This document shows positions 17,519 to 26,015 of a stretch of DNA of 64,000 bases, piece after piece (the stretch's first letter is position 1; the number at the start of each line of letters is the position of its first letter). The position numbers and the translations under genes were made by a program. The DNA is from Pseudaquabacterium pictum. Lineage in GTDB: Bacteria; Pseudomonadota; Gammaproteobacteria; Burkholderiales; Burkholderiaceae_C. The DNA lies in contig NZ_BJCL01000014.1 in assembly GCF_005403045.1 (NCBI RefSeq), positions 1 to 64,000 of the forward strand, in the 5' to 3' direction. Under the pieces are notes generated by a model, which had not been told where the DNA came from, ran no database searches, and saw only the letters and a list, made by a program, of their open reading frames with translations.

Positions 17519-18958
17519 ATGTCAACCCACAACATCGTCCAGAAACTCTGGTCGCTCTGCGATATTCTGCGGGATGACGGCATCACCTACCACCAGTACG
17601 TCACCGAGCTGACGCTGCTGCTGTTCCTGAAGATGGCCCAGGAGACGCAGACCGAGCACCGCCTGCCTGCGGGCTGGCGCTGGGCTGACCTGACGGCCCG
17701 CAATGGTGTGGACCAGCTGGACCACTACCGCCGCGGCCTGCTGGTGCTGGGTGGTGCGCCCGATCCGCTGGTGGCTGCCGTCTACCGCGACGCCGGCACC
17801 AGCATCAAGGAGCCGCGCCACCTGGCCCAGCTGGTGGCCGACATCGATGCACTCGACTGGTACTCGGCCCGCACCGACGGCCTGGGTGACCTGTACGAGG
17901 GCCTGCTGGAGAAGAATGCCAACGAGACCAAGAGCGGCGCCGGCCAGTACTTCACGCCCCGGCCGCTGATCCGCGCGATGGTGGAGGTGCTCAAGCCCCA
18001 GCCGGGCGAGGTGATCCAGGATCCGGCCGCCGGCACCGGCGGCTTTCTGATCGCCGCCGACCACTACATCAAGCAGCAGACCGACGACCTGTTCACCCTG
18101 ACGCTGGCGCAGCAGGAGTTCCAGCGCAAGCGCGCCTTCGTGGGCATGGAGCTGGTGCCCGATGCCCAGCGCCTGGCGCTGATGAACTGCATGCTGCACG
18201 ACATCGAAGGCACGGGCCAGGGGCCGGTGCGCGTGGGCAGCACCTTGTCAGCCGAAGGCACCGAACTGCGCGATGCCGACCTGATCCTGGCCAACCCGCC
18301 CTTCGGCACCAAGAAGGGTGGCGGCCTGCCCACGCGCGACGACTTCAGCTACCCCACCAGCAACAAGCAGTTCGCCTTTCTGCAGCACATCTACCGCAGC
18401 CTGAAGCCGGGTGGCCGGGCCGGCGTGGTGCTGCCCGACAACGTGCTGTTCGAGGCCAACGTGGGCAAGCAGATCCGCGCTGACTTGATGGACAAGTGCC
18501 GGCTACACACCATCCTGCGCCTGCCCACCGGAATCTTCTACGCCCAGGGCGTGAAGACCAATGTGCTGTTCTTCGAGCGTGGCCGCACGCCGACCGGCAA
18601 TACCGATGCAGTGTGGGTATACGACCTGCGGGCCAACATGCCGCAGTTCGGCAAGCGCACGCCGTTCACGCTGGACCATCTGCGGCCGTTCATCGATGCC
18701 TATGGCGAACGGGCTGACGGCACATCGCCCCGCGTGGACGGAGGCGAGGCGGGCCGCTTCCGCCGCTTCAGCCGCGACGAGATCGCGCAGCGCGACGACA
18801 GTCTGGACCTGAGCTGGCTGAAGGACGACAACGCTGAAGACGCCGCCGACCTGCCCGAGCCCGCCGCGCTGGCCCAGGCTGCGATGCAGGAGCTGGAGCA
18901 CGCCATGACCGAGCTGGATGCCATCCTGGCCGAGCTGGGCGCGGAGGTCGACGGGTGA
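17519..18958 (+). CDS. hsdM: Type I DNA methyltransferase, M (HsdM) subunit
   Basis: The 479-aa protein has an N-terminal HsdM helical domain (LWSLCDILRDDGITYHQYVTELTLLLFLKM) and an N6-adenine methylase domain. The SAM-binding motif I is DPAAGTGGFLI (from D168), and the catalytic motif IV is NPPF (259-262). With HsdS it forms the modification enzyme that protects host DNA. It starts 3 bases after the small protein's stop, and its TGA overlaps the hsdS start. Length and motifs are complete. Confidence 0.96.
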   Translation: MSTHNIVQKLWSLCDILRDDGITYHQYVTELTLLLFLKMAQETQTEHRLPAGWRWADLTARNGVDQLDHYRRGLLVLGGAPDPLVAAVYRDAGTSIKEPRHLAQLVADIDALDWYSARTDGLGDLYEGLLEKNANETKSGAGQYFTPRPLIRAMVEVLKPQPGEVIQDPAAGTGGFLIAADHYIKQQTDDLFTLTLAQQEFQRKRAFVGMELVPDAQRLALMNCMLHDIEGTGQGPVRVGSTLSAEGTELRDADLILANPPFGTKKGGGLPTRDDFSYPTSNKQFAFLQHIYRSLKPGGRAGVVLPDNVLFEANVGKQIRADLMDKCRLHTILRLPTGIFYAQGVKTNVLFFERGRTPTGNTDAVWVYDLRANMPQFGKRTPFTLDHLRPFIDAYGERADGTSPRVDGGEAGRFRRFSRDEIAQRDDSLDLSWLKDDNAEDAADLPEPAALAQAAMQELEHAMTELDAILAELGAEVDG

Positions 18959-20277
18959 TGCCGGTGGGTTGGGCCGAGGTGCCGATCGGTGAAATCTGTG
19001 ATCTGAAGAACGGTCGTGCGTTCAAGCCCGCAGAGTGGCAAGGCGATGGTCTCCCAATCGTTCGGATTCAGAACCTGAACAAGCGCGATGCGCCGTACAA
19101 CTACTTTGCGGGTGAGGTGGGTGAGCGCAACCGCCTCCGAGGTGGGGAACTGCTGTTCGCCTGGTCAGGTACGCCCGGCACGTCGTTCGGTGCCCACATT
19201 TGGGCAGGCGGCGATGCCGTACTGAATCAGCACATCTTTCGCGTCGACTTCAACGACGCGCTATTCGACAAGCGCTTCCTAAAACATGCAATCAACCAGA
19301 CGGTTAACGACCTGATCGATATCGCTCATGGTGGGGTCGGGCTTCGGCATGTCACGAAAGGAAAATTCGAGGCAACCAAGATCGCCGTCGCGCCACTTGC
19401 AGAACAGCAGCGCATTGCCGACAAGCTCGACGCGATCCTCGCGCGAGTCGATGCCTGCCGCGACCGACTCGACCGCGTCGCGCCAATGTTGCAACGGTTT
19501 AGGCAGTCCGTCGTGAACGTCGCATGTGGCGGGGCTCTGGGCCTCGATCGTCAGAATTCTTCCGAGTCTGAGTGGGACGCCGCGATCCTTGGTGATTTGC
19601 TGGAAGGCAAGCCAAGGAACGGCTACTCGCCGAAGTCAGTCGACTACGTGACCGGAACGAGGACGCTCACCCTGTCCGCAACAACATCAGGCCGATTCAA
19701 ACCCGAGCACTTCAAGTACATAGATGAGGTGATACCTCCCGATTCGCACCTCTGGTTGTCGCCGGGAAACATCCTGATCCAGAGAGCGAACACCTTGGAA
19801 TACGTGGGTACAAGTGCGATTTACGACAGAGCACCCGCCAGCTTCATTTATCCAGACCTGATGATGAAGTGCCGCGCGAATGCACGGGTGTTACCTGAGT
19901 TCTTGCTCTTGCTGCTGAAGTCAGACCCGGTTCGCCAATGGTTTCGGAGTAGAGCAACAGGGACCGCGGGAAACATGCCGAAGATCAATCAGCAGACGGT
20001 TATGTACGCGCCAGTTCGGGTTCCACCCCTGAAAGTACAGAGGGAAATAACTGATCAAGTTCGTCGCCTGATGACGCTCGCCGACGAGCTAGAGCGTCGA
20101 ACGACGCTCGCGGCGACCTCGGTAGGCAACCTCGTACCGAGCGCGCTCGCGAAGGCATTTCGCGGCGAACTCGTTCCCCATGATGCGGACGACGAGTCGG
20201 CCGCCGTGATGGTCGCCCGGCTGGCCGTTCAGGGATCACCACAGCGGGCCAGCAAGCGCGGGAGACGCACCGCATGA
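18958..20277 (+). CDS. hsdS: Type I specificity (HsdS) subunit
   Basis: The 439-aa protein has two target-recognition domains. The first runs EICDLKNGRAFKPAEWQG...IQNLNKRDAPYNY to about residue 140; the second begins near residue 200 (AAILGDLLEGKPRNGYSP) and ends GTAGNMPKINQQTV. Each is followed by a conserved helix (PLAEQQRIADKLDAILARVD and PLKVQREITDQVRRLMTLAD) that measures the spacing between half sites. GC content drops within the recognition domains, as usual for these exchanged modules. The ATG shares bases with the hsdM stop; a GTG at 18955 is an alternative start. Confidence 0.93.
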   Translation: MPVGWAEVPIGEICDLKNGRAFKPAEWQGDGLPIVRIQNLNKRDAPYNYFAGEVGERNRLRGGELLFAWSGTPGTSFGAHIWAGGDAVLNQHIFRVDFNDALFDKRFLKHAINQTVNDLIDIAHGGVGLRHVTKGKFEATKIAVAPLAEQQRIADKLDAILARVDACRDRLDRVAPMLQRFRQSVVNVACGGALGLDRQNSSESEWDAAILGDLLEGKPRNGYSPKSVDYVTGTRTLTLSATTSGRFKPEHFKYIDEVIPPDSHLWLSPGNILIQRANTLEYVGTSAIYDRAPASFIYPDLMMKCRANARVLPEFLLLLLKSDPVRQWFRSRATGTAGNMPKINQQTVMYAPVRVPPLKVQREITDQVRRLMTLADELERRTTLAATSVGNLVPSALAKAFRGELVPHDADDESAAVMVARLAVQGSPQRASKRGRRTA

Positions 20278-21272
20278 GCGAGATCAAGCTGTACCGCCTG
20301 GTCGATGGCAAGGCCACCGAGCTCGAAGGCAGCGCGTCCGACCTCGAGAAGCCACTGCAGAAGCTGATCGAGGCCAACCTGGAGCAGATGCTGGGCATCC
20401 GCTTGCTGGCCAGTGAGTACAGCACCGGCAAGGTCCACGGCGGGCGCATCGACACGCTGGGCCTGGACGAGGACAACTGCCCCGTGATCGTGGAATACAA
20501 GCGCGCGGTGGGCGAGAGCGTCATCAACCAGGGCCTGTACTACCTGGACTGGCTGCTCGACCACAAGGGTGAGTTCCGGCTGCTGGCGCAGGAGCGCCTG
20601 GGCGCCGAAGCAGCGCAAGCGATCGAGTGGAAGGCGCCCCGGGTGGTGTGCATCGCCGGTGCCTTCACCAAGTTCGACGGCCATGCGGTGCGGCAGATGC
20701 ACCACAGCATCGACCTCATCCGCTACCGGCAGTTCGGCGCAGACCTGTTGCTGCTGGAGCAGGTGCATACCGCGCCGCAGACAGGCGGATCGCCGGCCGG
20801 CAAGAAGCCGGGCAAGGCCGAAGGCGATCCGACCGATGCCGAGAGCCAGACGGCCGCCGGGGCAGTCCCAGCAGCGGCCACGGACAAGCCCGTGAGCTGG
20901 GACAAGCCTTATGCCGAGGTGGTGTCTGGCATGGCGCCCGCCCTGCAAGACCTGCTCAGCTCTTTGGAGGACTACATGTTTGCGCTGGGCGACGACGTGC
21001 AGCGCAAGGAGCTGAAGCTGTACGCCGCCTACAAGCGCTTGAAGAACTTCGCGACCGTGGTGCCGCAGAAGAGCCGGCTGCTGCTGTACCTGCACCTGGA
21101 CCCTGCCGCGGTGCGGCCGCTGTTGACCAACGCGCGAGACGTCAGCCAGCAGGGCCATTGGGGCACGGGCGATCTGGAAGTGGCGTTGACAACGCAGGAG
21201 CAGCTGGACGCCGCCAAGACGCTGATCGTGATGGCCTACGAGGGAAGAGCGCCCGTTCCGGCAGCGACATGA
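20274..21272 (+). CDS. NucS/DUF91-like nuclease with C-terminal DUF5655 domain
   Basis: The 332-aa protein starts in a 4-base ATGA overlap with hsdS, so it belongs to the restriction operon. The N-terminal half carries a PD-(D/E)XK-type core: GGRIDTLGLDEDNCPVIVEYK with D60, E74 and K76, preceded by KLIEANLEQMLGI. An Ala/Gly/Pro linker (about 165-205) leads to a C-terminal DUF5655 domain (KLYAAYKRLKNFATVVPQKSRLLLYLHLD). Similar proteins accompany type I systems and defence islands. It probably cuts or binds DNA, but its target is unknown. A role in the Hsd system is inferred from the overlap. Confidence 0.75.
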   Translation: MSEIKLYRLVDGKATELEGSASDLEKPLQKLIEANLEQMLGIRLLASEYSTGKVHGGRIDTLGLDEDNCPVIVEYKRAVGESVINQGLYYLDWLLDHKGEFRLLAQERLGAEAAQAIEWKAPRVVCIAGAFTKFDGHAVRQMHHSIDLIRYRQFGADLLLLEQVHTAPQTGGSPAGKKPGKAEGDPTDAESQTAAGAVPAAATDKPVSWDKPYAEVVSGMAPALQDLLSSLEDYMFALGDDVQRKELKLYAAYKRLKNFATVVPQKSRLLLYLHLDPAAVRPLLTNARDVSQQGHWGTGDLEVALTTQEQLDAAKTLIVMAYEGRAPVPAAT

Positions 21273-21442
21273 CCGAACAGGTCGCAGGGCTACCTGTCAG
21301 CGCAGGCATCTTCGAAGGATGGCGGTGACCTGCTGATCGGTGTGTGGTGCCGACCTGGCGCGGCTGCTCGAGAGTGAACTTTGCATAGCGCTGCGCATCA
21401 AGCGCGCTGAAGTTGTTTTGGAATCCAAGGGAGAGAGACAGG

Positions 21443-23434
21443 ATGTCGGGGAGTCAGTTCGAGATGTGGAGCGCCGCGCTCCACTGGGGCGTCGGTGGGT
21501 TGCTTGCGGTGGCCGTGCTCTTCTTCATCATTCAGTTCGTCCTGCCCGGCGTTCGTGTGGGACGCCAGCTGAAGTCAGCCCGCGGTTCCATCGATTCGAT
21601 CAAGGCACGAGGCCAGGTGCTGGATCTCGATGAGGTGCTGCAGTCGGCCATGGGCAGCCCGCAGCTGCAGCACTGCTGGACCGAATACCGCGACACCCTG
21701 CACCCGCAGAAGCGGGCTGACGAGTTCGGCAGCCTGCAGGTGGTGCGGTGGCGTGCCACTGCACTGGCCCAGGGCTTCTTCACCGAACAGTCGCTGGTGG
21801 ATGGGCCGCTGCGCACCGAGTTCTACAAGCACCTGCCCGGCATGCTGACCGGGCTGGGCATCATCGGTACGTTCACCGGACTGATACTTGGCCTGCAAGG
21901 CTTTCAGGTGACCGACGATGCCAACCAGGTGCGGCAAAGCCTGGCCACGCTGATCCAAAGCGTGGGCGGCGCCTTCCTGGTGTCGGGCGCGGCGATCCTG
22001 CTGGCGATGCTGGTGACCCTGGTCGAGAAGGCGTTGATCAACAAGCTCTACACCGCCACTGAAAGCCTGAGCGGCGTGATCGACAGCCTCTTTGACGCCG
22101 GCGCCGGTGAAGAGTATCTGCAACGTCTGGTCGAAGCGTCTGAGACCTCGGCCACGCAGGCGCTGCAAATGAAGGAGAGCCTGGTCACCGACCTGAAGCA
22201 GGTGTTGACCGAGCTGACGCAGCAGCAGATTGCCACGATGACGGCCACCAGCCAGCAGCTGGGTCAGAGCATCGCAACTAGCCTGACCGAAGGGTTGAAA
22301 GAGCCGCTGCAGCGCATCTCCAACGCGGTGGAGACCGTGGGCGGCAACCAGGGTGATGCGGTGAACCGCATGCTGACTGACGTGCTCAGTGCGTTTTCGT
22401 CAAAGATGGAAGGCATGTTTGGCGGTCAGCTGAGCGGTATGAACGAGATGCTGCAGCAGACGGCCCGCACCATCGAGACCGCATCGCAGCGCTTTGACCA
22501 GCTGGCCGGCCGCATCGAACAGGCGGGGACCGGCGCCACGGATGCCATGGCCAAGCGGATGGAAGAGCTGATGGCGCAGATGCGCGACCGCCAGGCCGAG
22601 AGTGACGCGCAGATGGCCGCCTTCATCAACAAGCTGCAGCAGGATGTATCCAAGGGCCAGAGTGACGCTGCCGAGCTGACGCTGCAGATGATGCGGGAGC
22701 TGTCAGAGTCCACGGGTGCGCTGGTCCAGGGCTTGCAGCAGCAGAGCCATGCGGCACAGCAGGAGCACAGCACCCGCCAGGCAGAACTGGCCGAACGCGC
22801 TCACAAGCTGCTGGCCACGCACGGTGAACAAGTGGAAGACCTGATCGACGCGGTGGACGAAGCTGCCAAGGCCATGCGAGAGTCGGTCGACAAGTTGCAG
22901 CTCAGCACACAGTCCAATGTCGACAAGATGGCGCAGGGTGCGGAGCGCCTGCACACCACGTCCACCCGCCTGGCTGACAACCTGGACAAGCTCCGCCAGG
23001 TGTCAGACGGTCTGACCGATTCGGCCGATGGACTGGTGCGATCTGCAGTGACAGTCGATGCCGCGCTCAAGAGCACCGAGCGGGTGTTGCAGGACCAGCG
23101 TACGGTGCGCGACGCTATCGCCGCCATGGTGAACGACCTGCGCTCCACGGTGGAAGCAGCCAAGCGTGAGGCTGGCTTGACCCAGCAGCTGGTGTCGAGC
23201 CTGGGCACAGCCAGCGAGCGGCTGCTGGATGCCCAGCGCAACGCCGAGGGATACCTGGAAAAGGTGAGCGAGGTCCTCGGCACGGCACATGCCGAATTCG
23301 CCAGCAACGTGCAAACCACCTTGCGCAGCAGCAATGCGGCGTTCCACCAGGAGCTGGCCCAGGCGGTGAACTACCTGAAGGGTGCGATCCAGGACCTGGG
23401 CGACGTGCTCGACAACGTACCGGCCCGCGGCTGA
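21443..23434 (+). CDS. zorA: Zorya anti-phage system protein ZorA (MotA/TolQ/ExbB-like stator)
   Basis: The 663-aa membrane protein is chosen to start at ATG 21443 behind GAGAGAGACAGG. An N-terminal transmembrane helix (GGLLAVAVLFFIIQFVL) is followed by the MotA/ExbB-type pair LPGMLTGLGIIGTFTGLILGL and VGGAFLVSGAAILLAMLVTL. The rest, from about residue 230, is a long Gln/Ala/Glu-rich helical tail, the feature that distinguishes ZorA from flagellar MotA. In studied Zorya systems, five ZorA and two ZorB form a proton-driven inner-membrane motor whose cytoplasmic tail transmits the invasion signal. It heads the complete zorABCD set, 170 bases after the previous gene. Confidence 0.95.
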   Translation: MSGSQFEMWSAALHWGVGGLLAVAVLFFIIQFVLPGVRVGRQLKSARGSIDSIKARGQVLDLDEVLQSAMGSPQLQHCWTEYRDTLHPQKRADEFGSLQVVRWRATALAQGFFTEQSLVDGPLRTEFYKHLPGMLTGLGIIGTFTGLILGLQGFQVTDDANQVRQSLATLIQSVGGAFLVSGAAILLAMLVTLVEKALINKLYTATESLSGVIDSLFDAGAGEEYLQRLVEASETSATQALQMKESLVTDLKQVLTELTQQQIATMTATSQQLGQSIATSLTEGLKEPLQRISNAVETVGGNQGDAVNRMLTDVLSAFSSKMEGMFGGQLSGMNEMLQQTARTIETASQRFDQLAGRIEQAGTGATDAMAKRMEELMAQMRDRQAESDAQMAAFINKLQQDVSKGQSDAAELTLQMMRELSESTGALVQGLQQQSHAAQQEHSTRQAELAERAHKLLATHGEQVEDLIDAVDEAAKAMRESVDKLQLSTQSNVDKMAQGAERLHTTSTRLADNLDKLRQVSDGLTDSADGLVRSAVTVDAALKSTERVLQDQRTVRDAIAAMVNDLRSTVEAAKREAGLTQQLVSSLGTASERLLDAQRNAEGYLEKVSEVLGTAHAEFASNVQTTLRSSNAAFHQELAQAVNYLKGAIQDLGDVLDNVPARG

Positions 23435-23450
23435 CCCGGAGGGCCACAGC

Positions 23451-24200
23451 ATGTTGAGCCTGCAACAACCGGCGCGCCGGCGTTCACGCGAGGAAGGCGA
23501 GAAGCCGTTCTGGATCTCGTTCTCTGACCTGATGTCGGCCCTGATGGTGCTGTTTCTGGTCGCCATGAGCGTGGCCCTGCTGGCGGTGACCAAGAAGCAG
23601 TCCGAGGAGGAGCGGGAGGAGAAGGACCGCGGCGAAGCCATCGCCCGGCTGATGGGCGAGATCCGGCAGTCCGCCATCGCTGACGGTGTGCGGGTGACCG
23701 ACCGCACCATCGACTTCGGGCCCCGTGGACAGTTCGAGCGCGAAGGGCAGAACACGTTGTCGCCGCAGCAGCGTGAGCTGGTGCTGAAGTTCACCCCGCA
23801 GCTGTTGGCCAAGCTGCGCAGCCCCGATGGCGCCAAGTGGTTCAAGCGTGCGGTGGTGGAGGGCTACGCCAGCCGCACCGGCACCTACCTGTTCAACCTG
23901 AACCTGAGCCTGGAGCGCAGTGAGCGTGTGCTGTGCGAGCTGCTACGTGAGCCCCGGCCGGGCGAAGGCTTGTCGCTGGACGACCGAAAGCTGATCGCCA
24001 CCCGCTTTTTCGTGGGTGGTGCGTCGTTCAACTCGCTGCGCGACACGCTGGACGCGAGCCGGCGCATCGAATTCAAGCTCGAGTTCAAGACGCGGCAAGA
24101 CCTGAAGGACGAGGCTGCCAATCCCTCGCCGCCGATTGACGATGAGGCCCTGGTCAAGGCCCTGGATCCGAGAGAGCGATGCCCGATCCAAGATCGTTGA
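23451..24200 (+). CDS. zorB: Zorya protein ZorB (MotB/OmpA-like, peptidoglycan-binding)
   Basis: The 249-aa protein has a short basic N-terminus, one transmembrane helix (FWISFSDLMSALMVLFLVAMSVALL) and a C-terminal OmpA/MotB-like domain (VVEGYASRTGTYLFNLNLSLERSERV) that should anchor to peptidoglycan. D26 in the motif FSDLM corresponds to the ion-translocating aspartate of MotB-type stators and is intact. A strong GGAGG Shine-Dalgarno sits 8 bases before the ATG. It is 16 bases from zorA and overlaps zorC by 22 bases, which indicates tight co-translation. Confidence 0.95.
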   Translation: MLSLQQPARRRSREEGEKPFWISFSDLMSALMVLFLVAMSVALLAVTKKQSEEEREEKDRGEAIARLMGEIRQSAIADGVRVTDRTIDFGPRGQFEREGQNTLSPQQRELVLKFTPQLLAKLRSPDGAKWFKRAVVEGYASRTGTYLFNLNLSLERSERVLCELLREPRPGEGLSLDDRKLIATRFFVGGASFNSLRDTLDASRRIEFKLEFKTRQDLKDEAANPSPPIDDEALVKALDPRERCPIQDR

Positions 24201-26014
24201 ACCTGCTGGCTGGGCGACTGCGTGCGGCACTGGTGCTGAACCCAGGCACCAAGGACCTGGGCTGGGCACCGAACACGCAGCCGATGCGGCATGCGCTGAA
24301 GGAGGTGCAGCAGACCTTTGGCGGTGACGATGACCGTGCCCGCCCGCCCCGGGATGACATGGTGGTGGCGGTGCGCAAGTTCATGCGGAAGCGACAGGTC
24401 GAGTCATTCACGCAGTTGAAGTACGTGTGCTACGGCGTCACGGTGTCCGTGGACGACGATGGCGACCGGCTGATCGACCAGTCGGCCCTGCTGCAGAGGC
24501 TGCTGGACCTGGTCAAGGAGCGGCAGGGGCAGGCCAAACAGTTCCGCCGCTGCTACCAGGGGCTGTTGGCTGCGTACTTCGGCTTCGAGCGCGAAGGCGA
24601 TGGGCTTGCCGATGCCAGGCGCAACTGGCTGGGCCTGCGTGGCTACCTGGACGAGCACCTGCTGCCTGTCGCCAAGGCAGCCAGCAGCCGCGGCCGATCA
24701 CCTGGCTGGCTGGAGGTATTGCTGGCCCATCGCAACCTGCTGGGCGACAGCCCTTGCAACCGCTACGCCAAGAGTCTGCGTGCCGGTGACCGGTCAGAGC
24801 TGGAAGCTGTGTGCGCGGGGCTGGACATCGCACCTACATCCTGGGTGTGGCACGAGGCGGTGATGGCCTACGTCAACGAGGTGATCCGGGTGGACGATCC
24901 GCCCTTCCAGGCGGAGATGCCGCAGCTGCTGGCCGTGGTGCATGGTGATCAGCATGGCCACCAACTGCCCAGCATGGTGGCGCGGGAGGCGATGGCACTG
25001 ACCGTCGCACGTTATGCCCGCTGCCGCGACAAGCCTGAGCACGCGGGATTGCGAGACGCTTGCCTGCACCGCATCGGCAACCCGTGGCTGGAGCGCACCG
25101 CGTGGGACGCATCGGTCAAGAGCGAGACCGCCCGGCAGATGGTGGAGAGCTGGCTGAAGCGGCGGCTCATCGCAGACTTTTTCAGCCTGCTGGCGCAGGA
25201 CGGCTCTGCCGATGTCAGGCGATTGCAATACTGGCTGAAGTGGGAGCCACTGATCAGCGACATGTGGTTCGTGCTGGGTACAGACGCCATGAGCAACCGC
25301 AGCGCTCTGTTCGTGGATGTTCGCCGCCGCATGGAGGGGCGGCTGCGCGCACTCACTGGCTACCCCGAACGCGCCAACAACGCGTTTGTCATGTGCATTG
25401 GCCACCTGCTGGTCATCGAGTTCGGCAAGACCGGGAATGCCTGCTATGTGTTCGATCGGCAGGACTTCAAGACCGATCTGGATCAGGAGAGTCTTGGAAT
25501 TGCTCAGCTCAAGCAGACCCTGCAAGCGGAGCGCCTCACGCACGCCGGTCCGTGGGAGTCGAAGTTCGAGATCGAACTACAGCGGCGGTTGGGTCGACCA
25601 GCGCCTGTACACCAGCGACCGCCGGCTGCTGAGTTGCCAGTTCGAACGTCAGTGCCACGCACACAAACACCAACGCAATCCTTGGTGGAGTCAGATCCGT
25701 TGAAGCGAGCAAGCCTGCTCAAGGGGATCTGGCCTGAATTCACGCCACCGAAAGACGACACCCCTGAACCCCGACGCGTGAAATCTGACGGCCGTGTGTT
25801 GCCTCGGGAACCACTGAACCGCGTGCGCCTCGAGAAGCTTGAATGGCTATGCCAGGATGCTGGGCTGGCGATGGAGGACAACCGAAAGAAGGGTGGTGCT
25901 CTGTGGGTGCGCATGCTGAAGCCTGAGGACCATCCTGGACTTCGGGTGATGCTCGAACGCTGGAGTTTCAGGTATGTCGCAGGCAAGGGCTACTACCGCG
26001 AGGCGGACGACTGA
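24179..26014 (+). CDS. zorC: Zorya type I protein ZorC (EH-signature)
   Basis: The 611-aa soluble protein is largely helical, with no membrane segment, and is identified mainly by gene order between ZorB and ZorD. Recognisable stretches include WLERTAWDASVKSETARQMVESWLKRRLIADFF and GNACYVFDRQDFK, consistent with the EH_Signature family found in ZorC. In type I Zorya, ZorC is a cytosolic DNA-binding protein that works with ZorD after the membrane motor senses phage injection. A basic, low-complexity linker around residues 475-530 precedes a small C-terminal segment. It overlaps zorB by 22 bases and ends 1 base before the zorD start. Confidence 0.88.
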   Translation: MPDPRSLNLLAGRLRAALVLNPGTKDLGWAPNTQPMRHALKEVQQTFGGDDDRARPPRDDMVVAVRKFMRKRQVESFTQLKYVCYGVTVSVDDDGDRLIDQSALLQRLLDLVKERQGQAKQFRRCYQGLLAAYFGFEREGDGLADARRNWLGLRGYLDEHLLPVAKAASSRGRSPGWLEVLLAHRNLLGDSPCNRYAKSLRAGDRSELEAVCAGLDIAPTSWVWHEAVMAYVNEVIRVDDPPFQAEMPQLLAVVHGDQHGHQLPSMVAREAMALTVARYARCRDKPEHAGLRDACLHRIGNPWLERTAWDASVKSETARQMVESWLKRRLIADFFSLLAQDGSADVRRLQYWLKWEPLISDMWFVLGTDAMSNRSALFVDVRRRMEGRLRALTGYPERANNAFVMCIGHLLVIEFGKTGNACYVFDRQDFKTDLDQESLGIAQLKQTLQAERLTHAGPWESKFEIELQRRLGRPAPVHQRPPAAELPVRTSVPRTQTPTQSLVESDPLKRASLLKGIWPEFTPPKDDTPEPRRVKSDGRVLPREPLNRVRLEKLEWLCQDAGLAMEDNRKKGGALWVRMLKPEDHPGLRVMLERWSFRYVAGKGYYREADD

Positions 26015-26015
26015 C

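Noticed and set aside
21443-24200. Flagellar MotA/MotB stator pair
   Set aside because: ZorA's long helical tail and the following zorC and zorD genes fit Zorya; no flagellar genes are near.
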